Positions 48,889 through 57,313 of a stretch of 64,000 nucleotides of DNA are shown here, piece by piece (position 1 is the first letter of the stretch; each line of letters begins with the position of its first letter). Origin of the DNA: VRUE01 sp047519745. GTDB taxonomy: Bacteria > Actinomycetota > Thermoleophilia > Solirubrobacterales > 70-9. Made by a program: the position numbers and the translations under genes. Location: the NCBI GenBank assembly GCA_047519745.1, contig JAPVSJ010000109.1, forward strand, positions 9,328 to 73,327, in the 5' to 3' direction. The notes below the pieces were generated by a model. That model did not search any database, was not told the DNA's origin, and saw only the letters and a program-made list of their open reading frames with translations.

Positions 48889-49931
48889 TGCAGAGCTTCG
48901 TCAACCTCGACAAGACTTTCAGCGGGCAGCCTCGAGACCTCGGGCCCATCCTGGCCAGCATCGACGCCGGGAAAGGCCGGGAGCGACTCTTCGAGGATCG
49001 GGTCCCCGAGCTTCTGGGAGAGCTCTCCGAGCACGCGCGCATCGCCTCGATTACCGCATCCAACGCAATCGAGGGCGTCATCGTCGGGAGCGAGCGCGCG
49101 GAGCGAATTGCCGAGGGCGCACGTCGCTATCGCAATCGCAACGAGCGCGAGTTCGCGGGCTACAGAGATGCGATGGACATGCTCATGCGCCTCGACTCAT
49201 ACGACCCGTTGAATATCCCCTTCGTCCTGCACCTGCACCGGCTGCTCTTTCACCACACCGATGGCAACGGCGGCCACCTGAAGACCGACCAGAACCTGAT
49301 CGTCTCTTCTGAGAGCGGGCGGCGGGAGGTCGTCTTCACTCCTCCCCCTCCCGAGGAAACCGAGTTCCTCCTCGGCGAGCTGCTGGTCCGCTACGAAGCT
49401 GCGAAGCGCGAGGGTCGCACGCATCCGCTCCTCCTGATCGCCGCGTTGATCTTGGACTTCCTGGCCATCCATCCCGTCGCCGACGGCAACGGGCGACTGG
49501 CCCGGCTCCTGACCACCTACGAGATGCTCTCTCAGGGATACGGCGTGGCGCGCTACGTCAGTGTCGAGCAGCGCATCTTCGAATCGAAGAACAGCTACTA
49601 CGCGAGCCTCTACGAGTCTCAACGAGACTGGCGCGAGGGCAAACACGACGTTTGGCCGTGGATCTCCTATCTCGCCCGCATCCTCGCCGCCGCTTACGAG
49701 GACTTCGAGCAGCGGGTGATCGCCGCGGGCGAGAGGACAGGCAGCAAGCAGGACAGGGTTCGCAGCTACATCCTGGACCAGGCGCCCGCGGTGTTCCGGC
49801 GGCGCGACGTCGAACGCGCTCTGCCCGGGATCAGCCTTGCAACGATAAGACTCGTCCTCAACGACCTGCGTGACACCGGGCGGATCAAGTCGGAGGGCTC
49901 AGGTCCAGGCGCCCGCTGGCACAAGCTCTGA
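48876..49931 (+). CDS. Fic-family AMP-transferase with winged helix
   Basis: 351 residues from ATG 48876 (ATG 48888 is also possible). The Fic core HPVADGNGRLARLL is canonical: His, Asp and GNGR for nucleotide transfer to a target hydroxyl. SNAIEG near residue ~64 fits the self-inhibitory [S/T]xxxE[G/N] helix, so the toxin and its block are in one chain. HTDGNGGHLK and DFLAIHPV flank the core. The C-terminal ~80 residues form a winged helix (RRRDVERALPGISLATIRLV), suggesting DNA binding and autoregulation. Confidence 0.93.
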   Translation: MISPMQSFVNLDKTFSGQPRDLGPILASIDAGKGRERLFEDRVPELLGELSEHARIASITASNAIEGVIVGSERAERIAEGARRYRNRNEREFAGYRDAMDMLMRLDSYDPLNIPFVLHLHRLLFHHTDGNGGHLKTDQNLIVSSESGRREVVFTPPPPEETEFLLGELLVRYEAAKREGRTHPLLLIAALILDFLAIHPVADGNGRLARLLTTYEMLSQGYGVARYVSVEQRIFESKNSYYASLYESQRDWREGKHDVWPWISYLARILAAAYEDFEQRVIAAGERTGSKQDRVRSYILDQAPAVFRRRDVERALPGISLATIRLVLNDLRDTGRIKSEGSGPGARWHKL

Positions 49932-50081
49932 CCGCCGACAAGCTGCTGCTCGGTGACAGGTGCGGGGGCTGACTCATCTGAAAACCTTTCGATTCGCAGG
50001 CACTCGACGGGAGCGACGGGGCAGGAGTCCGGCAAGGACACCGAATTGAGATTCGGGGCCGAGCGGGTGCTGCGCGTGCTG

Positions 50082-50456
50082 CTACCCGGATTGGCCTTCC
50101 TGGGCCGCCTGCTCCTTGACGCGACGGGCGGCCTTGGTGTAGGCGATCATCTGGTCGCGGCGGCCGATGGCTAGGACGACGCTCGTCGCCGGGGCGCCAT
50201 CGGCGGGCTCGTTGCGATAGACGAAGCGGTAGCGTGGCTTGCCACGCCAGCCCGGCTCGTCGAAGCGGACCTTGCGGCAACCCTTCAGCACACGGGGAGG
50301 CTTGTCCCCCATCAACTCACCGTAATGCGGGTTGCGGTGTAGCTCGACCACGATGCGCGCGACCTCGCGCTTCAGGGCTTCGTCGAGTTTGTTCGCGTCG
50401 GCCGTGGCCTCTGCGAGGGCTTCGACCCCGTGCTCAGCCTCCGGGGAGCTGCTCAA
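50082..50456 (-). CDS. RelE/ParE-like toxin candidate
   Basis: 124 residues; its start overlaps the upstream gene by 23 nt. N-terminal helices (LDEALKREVARIVVELHRNP) are followed by a strand-rich half (GCRKVRFDEPGWRGKPRYRF, TSVVLAIGRRDQMIAYTKAA), the helix-helix-beta layout of RelE-type RNases. The Arg/Lys/Tyr residues could form the active site, but no exact RelE signature is present. With the coupled gene upstream it forms a toxin-antitoxin-like pair. Confidence 0.6.
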   Translation of the reverse strand: MSSSPEAEHGVEALAEATADANKLDEALKREVARIVVELHRNPHYGELMGDKPPRVLKGCRKVRFDEPGWRGKPRYRFVYRNEPADGAPATSVVLAIGRRDQMIAYTKAARRVKEQAAQEGQSG

Positions 50457-50790
50457 CGAACTCCCCCATCCCGATCTCGGTCAGGAAATCGCCGGCGCTC
50501 AGCCGCTCACCGTCGCTCTCTGCGAAACGCTGCTGCAGGAACAACGCAAGGCCGGCATTCTCGAGCTCCTCTTCCAGCTCCTCGATCCGGTCCTTGGCGG
50601 CAACCAGGTCAACGGTGGGGACCAGTGACGCCGACCCCTCCTGGCCCCGCGTAGCAATCCGGACCACGTTGCTCTCCAGGTCAGGAGAGGGCTTGCGCCG
50701 CGAGGACGCCTTCTTGACGAGCTGCGGCAAGCTGCGTCGCGCCTCGCTCGTTCCGAGCGCTGTCGGCTTCTCACCTCGGGCGGCTGCCAT
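50434..50790 (-). CDS. Antitoxin-like protein
   Basis: 118 residues from ATG 50790. The N-terminal part (TALGTSEARRSLPQLVKKAS, then VVRIATRGQEGSASLVPTVD) resembles Phd/YefM antitoxins, which repress their own operon and have a disordered toxin-binding tail. The middle is a helix (VAAKDRIEELEEELENAGLA) and the C terminus is acidic (FLTEIGMGEFVEQLPG). Gene order antitoxin-then-toxin is the usual one. Confidence 0.6.
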   Translation of the reverse strand: MAAARGEKPTALGTSEARRSLPQLVKKASSRRKPSPDLESNVVRIATRGQEGSASLVPTVDLVAAKDRIEELEEELENAGLALFLQQRFAESDGERLSAGDFLTEIGMGEFVEQLPGG

Positions 50791-51073
50791 GCGACAAGGG
50801 TACCACTAGTTGTACGAGTCGCTCACGGTCGAATCGAGTGAGCCCGGTGATAATCGCCCCCCCCGGCGGACTCGAGCGCAAGGAGCCAGGCGAAGGTCGC
50901 CTGATTGGGGGCCGAGGAGGGTCGGGTGTGGCCAGCGAGTCGAGTGTTGCAACGAGCGAGGCCTGTGAACCGGGGCTTGCGCGGTGAGACCTTTCTCACC
51001 GCGACGTTAGAGATGCGTTAGGTGGCAAAAATAGCTTCGCGCGCTCTGATCAACCGACCAAGGGAATGAAACT
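50791..51073. promoter_or_regulatory. Intergenic region with hairpin before the lipoprotein
   Basis: 283 nt without an ORF. GCGGTGAGA (50981-50989) and TCTCACCGC (50994-51002) form a perfect 9-bp stem with a 4-nt loop, then AT-richer sequence (51003-51060) leads to AAGGGA (51059-51064). The hairpin could be an upstream terminator or a leader element. The stretch 50810-50960 shows no further signal. Confidence 0.4.
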
Positions 51074-51616
51074 TTGAACCGGATATTGATGAAGGGCATG
51101 GTGGGGTCACTCGTCATCGCGGCCACCGCGCTGGCGATCGCGGGTTGCGGTGGCAGCTCTGCGACGGGTGCCTCGACGGCAGCAAGCACGGCAAGCGGGA
51201 CCCAGGCCGCCGCGAAGTCGGCGCCGTCGCTGGTCATCGGGACCTACAAGACTGCCGAAGATGGCACGCTCATCACCGGCGCCAACAACAGGACGCTCTA
51301 CGTGTTCAAGCCGGACGAAAAGTCCACGTCCGCGCACGAGAAGTTGAGCACCTGCAAGGGCGCCTGCGCAGCGGTGTGGCCACCGGTGCTCGCCTCCAGC
51401 ACTCCGGCGGTGGCTGGTGAAGCCAACGCGTCCCTCATCGGCTTGACGACGCGCACCGACGGCAAGAAGCAGGTCACCTACAACGGCCTCCCTCTTTACT
51501 ACTACACGGCCGACAAGAAGGCGGGCCAGGCCACGGGCAACCATCTCAAGGACGGCTTCGGGCTCTGGACCGGAATGCTCCCGAGCGGCAAGCTCGCTCC
51601 GGACGGCGCCGATTGA
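51074..51616 (+). CDS. Lipoprotein with secreted repeats (COG4315)
   Basis: 180 residues from TTG 51074, nine bases after AAGGGA. A type II signal peptide ends in the lipobox LAIAGC (~residue 24), then a low-complexity Gly/Ser/Thr/Ala linker. Two Secreted_repeat units follow: NNRTLYVFKPDEKSTSAHEK with TCKGACAAVWPPVL, and YNGLPLYYYTADKKAGQATG with GFGLWTGMLPSG. Such lipoproteins are abundant in Actinobacteria, with unclear function. Cys pairs may be redox-active. Confidence 0.88.
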   Translation: MNRILMKGMVGSLVIAATALAIAGCGGSSATGASTAASTASGTQAAAKSAPSLVIGTYKTAEDGTLITGANNRTLYVFKPDEKSTSAHEKLSTCKGACAAVWPPVLASSTPAVAGEANASLIGLTTRTDGKKQVTYNGLPLYYYTADKKAGQATGNHLKDGFGLWTGMLPSGKLAPDGAD

Positions 51617-51719
51617 GGTAGGCGGAAGCAAGCAGCGGGTCGGGGGTACCGACGGGGCCCCCGGCGCTGCTGCGTCTCCGTCAAACCCGACCCAAGCCGG
51701 GATCTACCCCTTGACGAAG

Positions 51720-51768
51720 CGGGAGCGACGGGGCTCGAACCCGCAACCTCCAGCGTGACAACCTGAGG
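51720..51768 (-). tRNA. tRNA-Asp-like 3' fragment
   Basis: On the minus strand: AGGTTGTCACGCTGG (anticodon GTC in its loop), then GCGGG-TTCGAGC-CCCGT as T arm and CGCTCCC-G as 3' acceptor. The matching 5' acceptor GGGAGCG and D arm are missing; the upstream bases cannot complete the cloverleaf. It is a remnant or truncated copy, typical of an integration site. It lies just downstream of kdpE at the edge of the Fic/toxin insertion. Confidence 0.55.
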
Positions 51769-51789
51769 TTTCGGCGTTCCCGAGCCCGC

Positions 51790-52470
51790 TTACGCCGCGA
51801 AGCGGTAGCCGACGCCGGGATCGGTGCGAATGTAATGGGGGCCACCGGGGGGCTCGATCTTGCGGCGCAGGTTGGCTACGTGGGCGCGGAGGACCTGGAG
51901 GTCGTCGGCGTAGGCCGGGCCCCAGACCTCGGCGAGCAGGACGCTGTGCGTCATCAGCCGGCCCCTGTTCTGGGCGAGGGTGCGCAGCAGCTCGAACTCG
52001 GTCGGCGTCAGGTGGACCGGCTCGCCGTCGCGACGGACGCTGCGCGCCGCGAGGTCGATCTCGAGGCCCTCGGCGACGATCTTCGGCTCCGAGGCCTCTG
52101 GCTTGGCCCGCCGCAGCACGGCCTCGAGCCGCGCCACCAGCTCCGGCGGGCCGAAGGGCTTGGTCACGTAGTCGTCGGCGCCGGCGGCGAGGGCGCGCAC
52201 CTTCGCCTCCTCCTCGCCGACCGCGGAGAGGACGATGATCGGCATCTCGCTCCACTCGCGCAGCCGCTCGGTCACCTCGACCCCGTCGATGTCGGGCAGC
52301 ATCAGGTCGACGATCGCCGCGGCCGGTGGCTTGACCGCGGCGCTGTCGAGCGCCTCCTCCCCGCTGGCCACCGGGACCGCCTCGTAGCCGGCGTCGCGGA
52401 GGATGACCTTGAGCGCGCGGAGGATCTGCGGCTCGTCGTCGCAGACGAGGACCCGCGCGGCGCCGTTCAC
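51790..52470 (-). CDS. kdpE: KdpE-like response regulator
   Basis: 226 residues from GTG 52470 (GTGA overlap with the kinase stop). The receiver domain has ARVLVCDDEPQ (acidic pocket), VDLMLPDIDG (phosphorylated Asp) and KPFGPPEL (Lys). The C-terminal OmpR-type winged helix reads LTPTEFELLRTLAQNRGRLM, VLRAHVANLRRKIEP, then YRFAA. It would bind the kdp promoter when phosphorylated by the adjacent kinase. The assignment rests on this pairing with a KdpD C-terminal half. Confidence 0.88.
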   Translation of the reverse strand: MNGAARVLVCDDEPQILRALKVILRDAGYEAVPVASGEEALDSAAVKPPAAAIVDLMLPDIDGVEVTERLREWSEMPIIVLSAVGEEEAKVRALAAGADDYVTKPFGPPELVARLEAVLRRAKPEASEPKIVAEGLEIDLAARSVRRDGEPVHLTPTEFELLRTLAQNRGRLMTHSVLLAEVWGPAYADDLQVLRAHVANLRRKIEPPGGPHYIRTDPGVGYRFAA

Positions 52471-53621
52471 GCGGCGGCCCGCTCGCCGCACGGAAAGCCG
52501 ACGACGAAGCTCGACCCCTGGCCGACCACCGACTCAACCGCGATCTCGCCGCCGTTGGCCTCGACGAAGCCCCTGGCGATCGCCAGTCCTAGACCAGAGC
52601 CTGCCCCCGCCCCGTTCGCCGCCCCGCTCTGGAAGGGCTCGAAGATCCGCTCCCACTCGCTCTCCGGTATGCCCGGGCCCTGGTCGACCACGCGGATCGC
52701 GATCTTCTCACCGACCAGCCGCGAGCGCACGGTGACCGGCCTGCCGCCGCCATGCCGGATCGCGTTCTCGAGCAGGTTGGCGAAGGCGCGCTCGAGCTGG
52801 GCGGCGTCTGCCTCGACGGCCGGCAGGTCGCGATCGAGGACCAGCCGCACCAGCTCGGGCCGGGTGACGGCCTCGCGGGCGACGTCGAGCACCTCGCCGA
52901 GGTCGGTCTGCTCGCGGTGCGGCTTGGCCTTGCCCGCCTCCAGCCGCGACATGTCGAGCAGGTTCTCGACCAGGCGCGAGAGCCGCTCGCCCTCGGCGAC
53001 GATCGCCGCGCTCAGCTCCGCCCTCTCTGCGTCGGTGAGCGTTGCCGAGCCAAGCGCCGTGCCACCGGCGATGATCGAGGTGAGTGGGGTGCGCAGGTCG
53101 TGGGAGATCGAGCGCAGCAGCGCCGTCTTCAGCTCGTCGCTGCGCCGCAGCGCCTCGGCCTCGACCATCTCCTCCTGCATCCGGTCGCGCTCGCGGGAGA
53201 GGGCGGCGAGCTCGGCCAGCGCCCGGTCGGCGTCCTCGCGCCGCCGCTCAGCCTCGAGGGCCTGGCCCCGCGCCAACCCGGCGAGCGCGCTGCTGGCCAC
53301 CGCGACGATCGCGAAGATCGCCAGCGCGACCCAGTTCTGGTCGCTGCCGATCGTGAAGCGGTGCAGCGGCGGGATGTGGAAGAAGTTGAAGGCGACGACG
53401 CTGACGAGCGAGGCGAGCAGGCCGAGCCGCAGCCCCCAGAAGATCGAGATCGCCAGGATCGCGGGCAGGTAGACGACGCCGAGCGAGACGACCGGCGAGA
53501 TCGGCTTCAGCAGGTAGACGATCAGCGTGCTCGCCGCGACCGCGACGAGCGTCGCCAGCAAGCCGAGCCAGAGCGGGGGCGGCTCGCCCCCGAGGCCAAG
53601 TGACCATTCGCGCCGGTGCAT
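52467..53621 (-). CDS. KdpD C-terminal half: membrane histidine kinase
   Basis: 384 residues from ATG 53621. Residues ~15-125 are the four-helix DUF4118 membrane domain (YLLKPISPVVSLGVVYLPAI, SLVSVVAFNFFHIPP). A coiled coil leads to HisKA with SISHDLRTPLTSII (phosphorylated His) and a HATPase domain (NLLENAIRHGGGRPVTV N box, VDQGPGIPES G1, GAGSGLGLAIARGFVEA G2). This is exactly the part missing from the gene at 42937. KdpD is therefore split and its halves are 8.4 kb apart. Confidence 0.92.
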   Translation of the reverse strand: MHRREWSLGLGGEPPPLWLGLLATLVAVAASTLIVYLLKPISPVVSLGVVYLPAILAISIFWGLRLGLLASLVSVVAFNFFHIPPLHRFTIGSDQNWVALAIFAIVAVASSALAGLARGQALEAERRREDADRALAELAALSRERDRMQEEMVEAEALRRSDELKTALLRSISHDLRTPLTSIIAGGTALGSATLTDAERAELSAAIVAEGERLSRLVENLLDMSRLEAGKAKPHREQTDLGEVLDVAREAVTRPELVRLVLDRDLPAVEADAAQLERAFANLLENAIRHGGGRPVTVRSRLVGEKIAIRVVDQGPGIPESEWERIFEPFQSGAANGAGAGSGLGLAIARGFVEANGGEIAVESVVGQGSSFVVGFPCGERAAA

Positions 53622-53670
53622 CGCGCCTACAGCGTACGGCGAGGCCGGACCTGCCCCGCGGCGAGAATGC

Positions 53671-55602
53671 CTACACCTCGATCAGCGAGCCCATGATCAC
53701 GGTGCGGTCGCGGGGCAGGCCGAAGTATTCGGCGGCGTCGGCGGTGATGTGCGACATCGCAACGAAGAGGCGCTTGCGCCAGCGGGTCATGCCGGGGGCG
53801 TCGCCGGGCCGCAGCTCGATCGTCGAGAGGAAGTAGGAGGCTTCGTCGACCTCGAGCGGGCACTCGAGCCCCGCCGCGTCGGCCAGGCGCAGGGCGCCCG
53901 GGACGTCGGGCTGCTGCATGTAGCCGAAGCGGGCCGTGACGTGGCTGATGCCGTCGTCGCCGTAGCCGAGATCGTCGACCGCAAGGCGCTCGGCGGCCGC
54001 GACCTGGGGAACCGGCAGCGTCTCGATCGAGAGGATGACGACGTGCTCGTGCAAGATCCGGTTGTGCTCGACATTGGCCCGCATCGCCAGCGGCGTCGTC
54101 GTCTTGTTGCGGTTGAGGAAGACCGCCGTGCCGGGGGTCCGCTGCAACGGCGGGCGGCGCTCGTGCAGCGCGTCGACGAACTCGCGCAGCGAGCCCTCCT
54201 CGCGCTCGCGCCGCGCCGTCACCAGCTCGCGCCCGCGCTGCCAGGTCGTCAGCGCGGTGAACACGGTCACGGCGATCAGCAGCGGCAGCCAGGCGCCGTG
54301 CGCGATCTTGGTCGTGTTCGCGGCGAGGAAGAGCAGGTCGACGGTGAGCAGCGCTCCCGCCCCGCCGAGGACCAGCCAGAGCGGTTTCCCCCACTGGCGG
54401 CGGACGATGTAGAAGAAGAGCAGCGTCGTGATCGTGATCGTCCCCGTCACCGCCATGCCGAAGGCGAAGGCGAGCGCGGCCGAGCTCTCGAAGGCGAAGA
54501 CGAGGGTCAAGACCGATACCATCAGCAGCCAGTTGATCCAGGGCACGTAGATCTGCCCGACGGTCTCGCTCGAGGTGTGGGCGATCCGCAGCCGCGGCAG
54601 GTAGCCGAGCTGCACCGCCTGGTGGGCGACCGAGAAGGCGCCGGTGATCACCGCCTGGGAGGCGATCACGGTCGCCGCGGTGGCGAGGAAGACCATCGGC
54701 AGGCGCCCCCAGTGGGGCACGAGGAGGAAGAACGGGCTGGCGATGTTGGCGCCCGGGTTGCCGAGGATCAGCGCCCCCTGGCCCATGTAGTTGAGGATCA
54801 GGGCCGGGAAGACGAGCAGCAGCCAGGCGCGCGTGATCGGCGCCCGGCCGAAGTGGCCCATGTCGGCGTAGAGCGCCTCGGCGCCGGTGATCGCGAGGAC
54901 GACGGCCGCCAGTGAGAAGAAGGCGGTCGAGAAGTGGCCGCCGAGGAACCCGAGGGCGTAAGTCGGTGAGAGCGCCTTGAGGATCTCGGGGTGCAGCGCG
55001 ATGCCGGAGATGCCGCAGGCGCCGATCACCGTGAACCAGACGACCATCACCGGCCCGAACATCCGCCCGACCGCCGCGGTCCCGAGCCGCTGGGTGGCGA
55101 AGAGGACGACGATGATCGCCGCCGTGATCGGCACGATCAGGTGCTGCAGCGAGGGCTGCACGACCTTCAGCCCTTCAACCGCCGAGAGCACCGAGATCGC
55201 CGGCGTGATCATGCTGTCGCCGAAGAAGAGCGAGGCGCCGAAGATGCCGAGCGCGGCGAGCGCCAGCTTAGTCCGCCGCCCGCCGGTGATCCCGCCGCGC
55301 CGGATCAGCGTGATCAGCGCCATGATCCCGCCCTCGCCCTCGTTGTCGGCGCGCATCACCAGCAGCACGTAGGTCAGCGTGACGACGATCGTCACGCTCC
55401 AGAAGATCAGCGAGATGACGCCGAAGATGCTCTCGGTGTTCGCCGAGACCGGGTGCGGATCGCTCGGGTTGAAGACGGTCTGGACGGTGTAGAGCGGGCT
55501 GGTGCCGATGTCGCCGAAGACGACCCCGAGCGCGCCGAGGACGAGCGCCGCCCGCGCCGGATTGCGCAAGGTCGCGCCGGGGGTGTCGGTATCTCTGCTC
55601 AC
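53671..55602 (-). CDS. kup: Kup potassium uptake protein
   Basis: 643 residues from GTG 55602, which has GAGGG (complement of 55608-55612) as ribosome site; GTG 55632 has none. Twelve membrane segments with Kup hallmarks: GVVFGDIGTSPLYTVQ, FFGDSMITPAISVLSAVEGL, GAEALYADMGHFGR and NYMGQGALIL. A ~200-residue cytoplasmic C terminus follows. It imports K+ with protons. The start is folded into a hairpin, which suggests translational control. Confidence 0.95.
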   Translation of the reverse strand: MSRDTDTPGATLRNPARAALVLGALGVVFGDIGTSPLYTVQTVFNPSDPHPVSANTESIFGVISLIFWSVTIVVTLTYVLLVMRADNEGEGGIMALITLIRRGGITGGRRTKLALAALGIFGASLFFGDSMITPAISVLSAVEGLKVVQPSLQHLIVPITAAIIVVLFATQRLGTAAVGRMFGPVMVVWFTVIGACGISGIALHPEILKALSPTYALGFLGGHFSTAFFSLAAVVLAITGAEALYADMGHFGRAPITRAWLLLVFPALILNYMGQGALILGNPGANIASPFFLLVPHWGRLPMVFLATAATVIASQAVITGAFSVAHQAVQLGYLPRLRIAHTSSETVGQIYVPWINWLLMVSVLTLVFAFESSAALAFAFGMAVTGTITITTLLFFYIVRRQWGKPLWLVLGGAGALLTVDLLFLAANTTKIAHGAWLPLLIAVTVFTALTTWQRGRELVTARREREEGSLREFVDALHERRPPLQRTPGTAVFLNRNKTTTPLAMRANVEHNRILHEHVVILSIETLPVPQVAAAERLAVDDLGYGDDGISHVTARFGYMQQPDVPGALRLADAAGLECPLEVDEASYFLSTIELRPGDAPGMTRWRKRLFVAMSHITADAAEYFGLPRDRTVIMGSLIEV

Positions 55603-55637
55603 TGGCGCCCTCGAAGCCGGGGGCGCCAGCACGTATA
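55602..55637 (-). promoter_or_regulatory. Start-sequestering hairpin and -10 of kup
   Basis: CTGGCGCCC (55602-55610 on the plus strand) pairs with GGGCGCCAG (55621-55629). On the minus strand the 3' arm contains the GGG of the ribosome site and the first G of the GTG start. TATACG (complement of 55632-55637) is a likely -10 for kup. Opening the hairpin would be needed for translation. No c-di-AMP (ydaO) aptamer-sized leader fits in this 60-nt gap. Confidence 0.45.
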
Positions 55638-55661
55638 CCGGATCGGGTAGATGATCCCAGC

Positions 55662-56663
55662 ATGGAACTGGCGCTTGCCATCGCCTTCTCCATCGCCTTC
55701 GCGCTGACCAACGGGTTCCACGACGCCGCCAACGCGATCGCCACCCTGGTCGCGACGCGGGGTGCGCGACCCGGCCAGGCGATCGTCCTCTCCGCCACGT
55801 TCAACATGCTCGGGGCGCTGCTGGTCGGCACCGCCGTCGCCGACACGATCGCCGGGATCGTGCAGGTACCGCCCGCGCAGGCGATCGAGGTAATCGGCTC
55901 CGGCGTGCTCGCGGCGACGCTGTGGAACCTGCTGACCTGGTGGCGCGGCCTGCCCTCGAGCTCCGCCCACGCGCTGGTCGGGGGGCTCGTCGGCGCCGCG
56001 ATCGTCGAGGCCGGCAGCGGCGCCGTCCAGTGGGGAGGCCTCGACGGGATCAAGCCGGTCGGCGTCTTCGGGGTGCTGATCGCGCTCGCGGTCTCGCCGG
56101 TCCTGGGGCTGGGCTTCGGACTCCTCCTCGCCCGCCTCGACCGGCGGGCGCTGCGGCGCGCGACCAAACGCGTCAAGGGGCCGATCCGCGGCGCCGAGTG
56201 GGCGATGTCGGCGGCGCTCTCCTTCGGCCACGGCGCCAACGACGGCCAGAAGGCGATGGGGGTGATCGCGGCGCTGCTGCTGGCCAGCGGCCACATCGAC
56301 ACCCTCACCGTGCCGCTCTGGGTCAAGTTCGCCTGCGGCGGCGCGCTGACGCTCGGCACGGCGATGGGCGGCTGGCGGATCATCCGCACGATCGGGCGGC
56401 GCATCTTCCGCCTGGCGCCGCTCGACGGCTTCGCCAGCCAGAGCGCCTCGACCGCGGTGATCCTGCCAGCCACCTACCTCGGCGCACCGGTCTCGACGAC
56501 GCAGGTCGTCGCCTCCTCGGTCGTCGGCGTCGGCGGCGGACGGCGGCGCTGGCATCACGTACGCTGGGCCGTCGTCCGCTCGATCGCCTTCGCCTGGGTC
56601 CTGACCCTGCCCGCCGCAGCGGCGATCGGAGCGATAATGCTCGTCATCTGGAGGGCGATTTGA
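55662..56663 (+). CDS. PiT-family inorganic phosphate transporter
   Basis: 333 residues from ATG 55662. Both PiT signature repeats are present: ALTNGFHDAANAIATLVATR in the N-terminal half and LSFGHGANDGQKAMGV in the C-terminal half (GANDxQK). About ten membrane segments. PiT carriers move metal-phosphate or H+/phosphate with low affinity. The stop overlaps a TTG start of a DUF47 protein, the usual partner. Confidence 0.93.
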   Translation: MELALAIAFSIAFALTNGFHDAANAIATLVATRGARPGQAIVLSATFNMLGALLVGTAVADTIAGIVQVPPAQAIEVIGSGVLAATLWNLLTWWRGLPSSSAHALVGGLVGAAIVEAGSGAVQWGGLDGIKPVGVFGVLIALAVSPVLGLGFGLLLARLDRRALRRATKRVKGPIRGAEWAMSAALSFGHGANDGQKAMGVIAALLLASGHIDTLTVPLWVKFACGGALTLGTAMGGWRIIRTIGRRIFRLAPLDGFASQSASTAVILPATYLGAPVSTTQVVASSVVGVGGGRRRWHHVRWAVVRSIAFAWVLTLPAAAAIGAIMLVIWRAI

Positions 56664-57286
56664 GCAAGGGCTCCAAGCGCACGCACTGGTTCCTCCCGCG
56701 TTCGGCGGACGTGCTGGGAATGCTGCGCCGGCAGGCCGCGATCACGGTCGAGGGGATGGACGAGCTGGTCGCCTGGGCAAGCGGCGAGGATGCGGCGGCC
56801 GAACGCCTGCGCCTCTGCGAGCACCGAGGGGACAAGAGCAAGCGCGAGCTGCGCGAAGCGCTGACCGACGCCTTCTCGACCCCGCTCGAGCTGGAGGACA
56901 TCTTCGAGCTCTCGCGCGGCATCGACGAAATCCTCAACGACGCCAAGAACACGGTCGGCGAGGCGGAGGCGATGGAGACCGCGCCCGACGAGGCGATCGC
57001 CGAGATGGCCGCCCAGCTCGCCGCCGGCACGCGGCAGCTGGCGCATGCCCTGGAACTGCTCGAGGCGGACGACCGCGCCGCGGCCACGGATGCCGCCGAC
57101 CGCGCGGTCAAGGAGCAGCGCCACCTCCAGCACACCTACCGGGCCGCGATGTCGGCCCTGATCGAGGTCGAGGACCAGCGCGAGCTCGCCGCCCGTCGCG
57201 AGCTATACCGGCGCATGGCCCGTGCCGGCGACGAACTCGTCGCGGTCGCCGAGCGGGTCTGGTACTCGGTCCTGAAGGAAAGCTGA
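56660..57286 (+). CDS. DUF47 PhoU-like protein
   Basis: 208 residues from TTG 56660 (TTGA overlap), with GGAGGG at 56650-56655. All helical: HWFLPRSADVLGMLRRQAA, EHRGDKSKRELREALTDAFS, TPLELEDIFELSRGIDEILN, the classic DUF47 pattern with the acidic metal-binding E/D repeats. It probably regulates the PiT transporter, as PhoU does for Pst. Confidence 0.9.
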   Translation: MSKGSKRTHWFLPRSADVLGMLRRQAAITVEGMDELVAWASGEDAAAERLRLCEHRGDKSKRELREALTDAFSTPLELEDIFELSRGIDEILNDAKNTVGEAEAMETAPDEAIAEMAAQLAAGTRQLAHALELLEADDRAAATDAADRAVKEQRHLQHTYRAAMSALIEVEDQRELAARRELYRRMARAGDELVAVAERVWYSVLKES

Positions 57287-57313
57287 GCCAGCGCCGGGTG
57301 GCGCGCCGGCGAA

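Noticed and set aside
55602..55661. c-di-AMP (ydaO) riboswitch before kup
   Set aside because: The 60-nt gap is far too short for the aptamer and lacks its conserved segments; only a simple hairpin is present.
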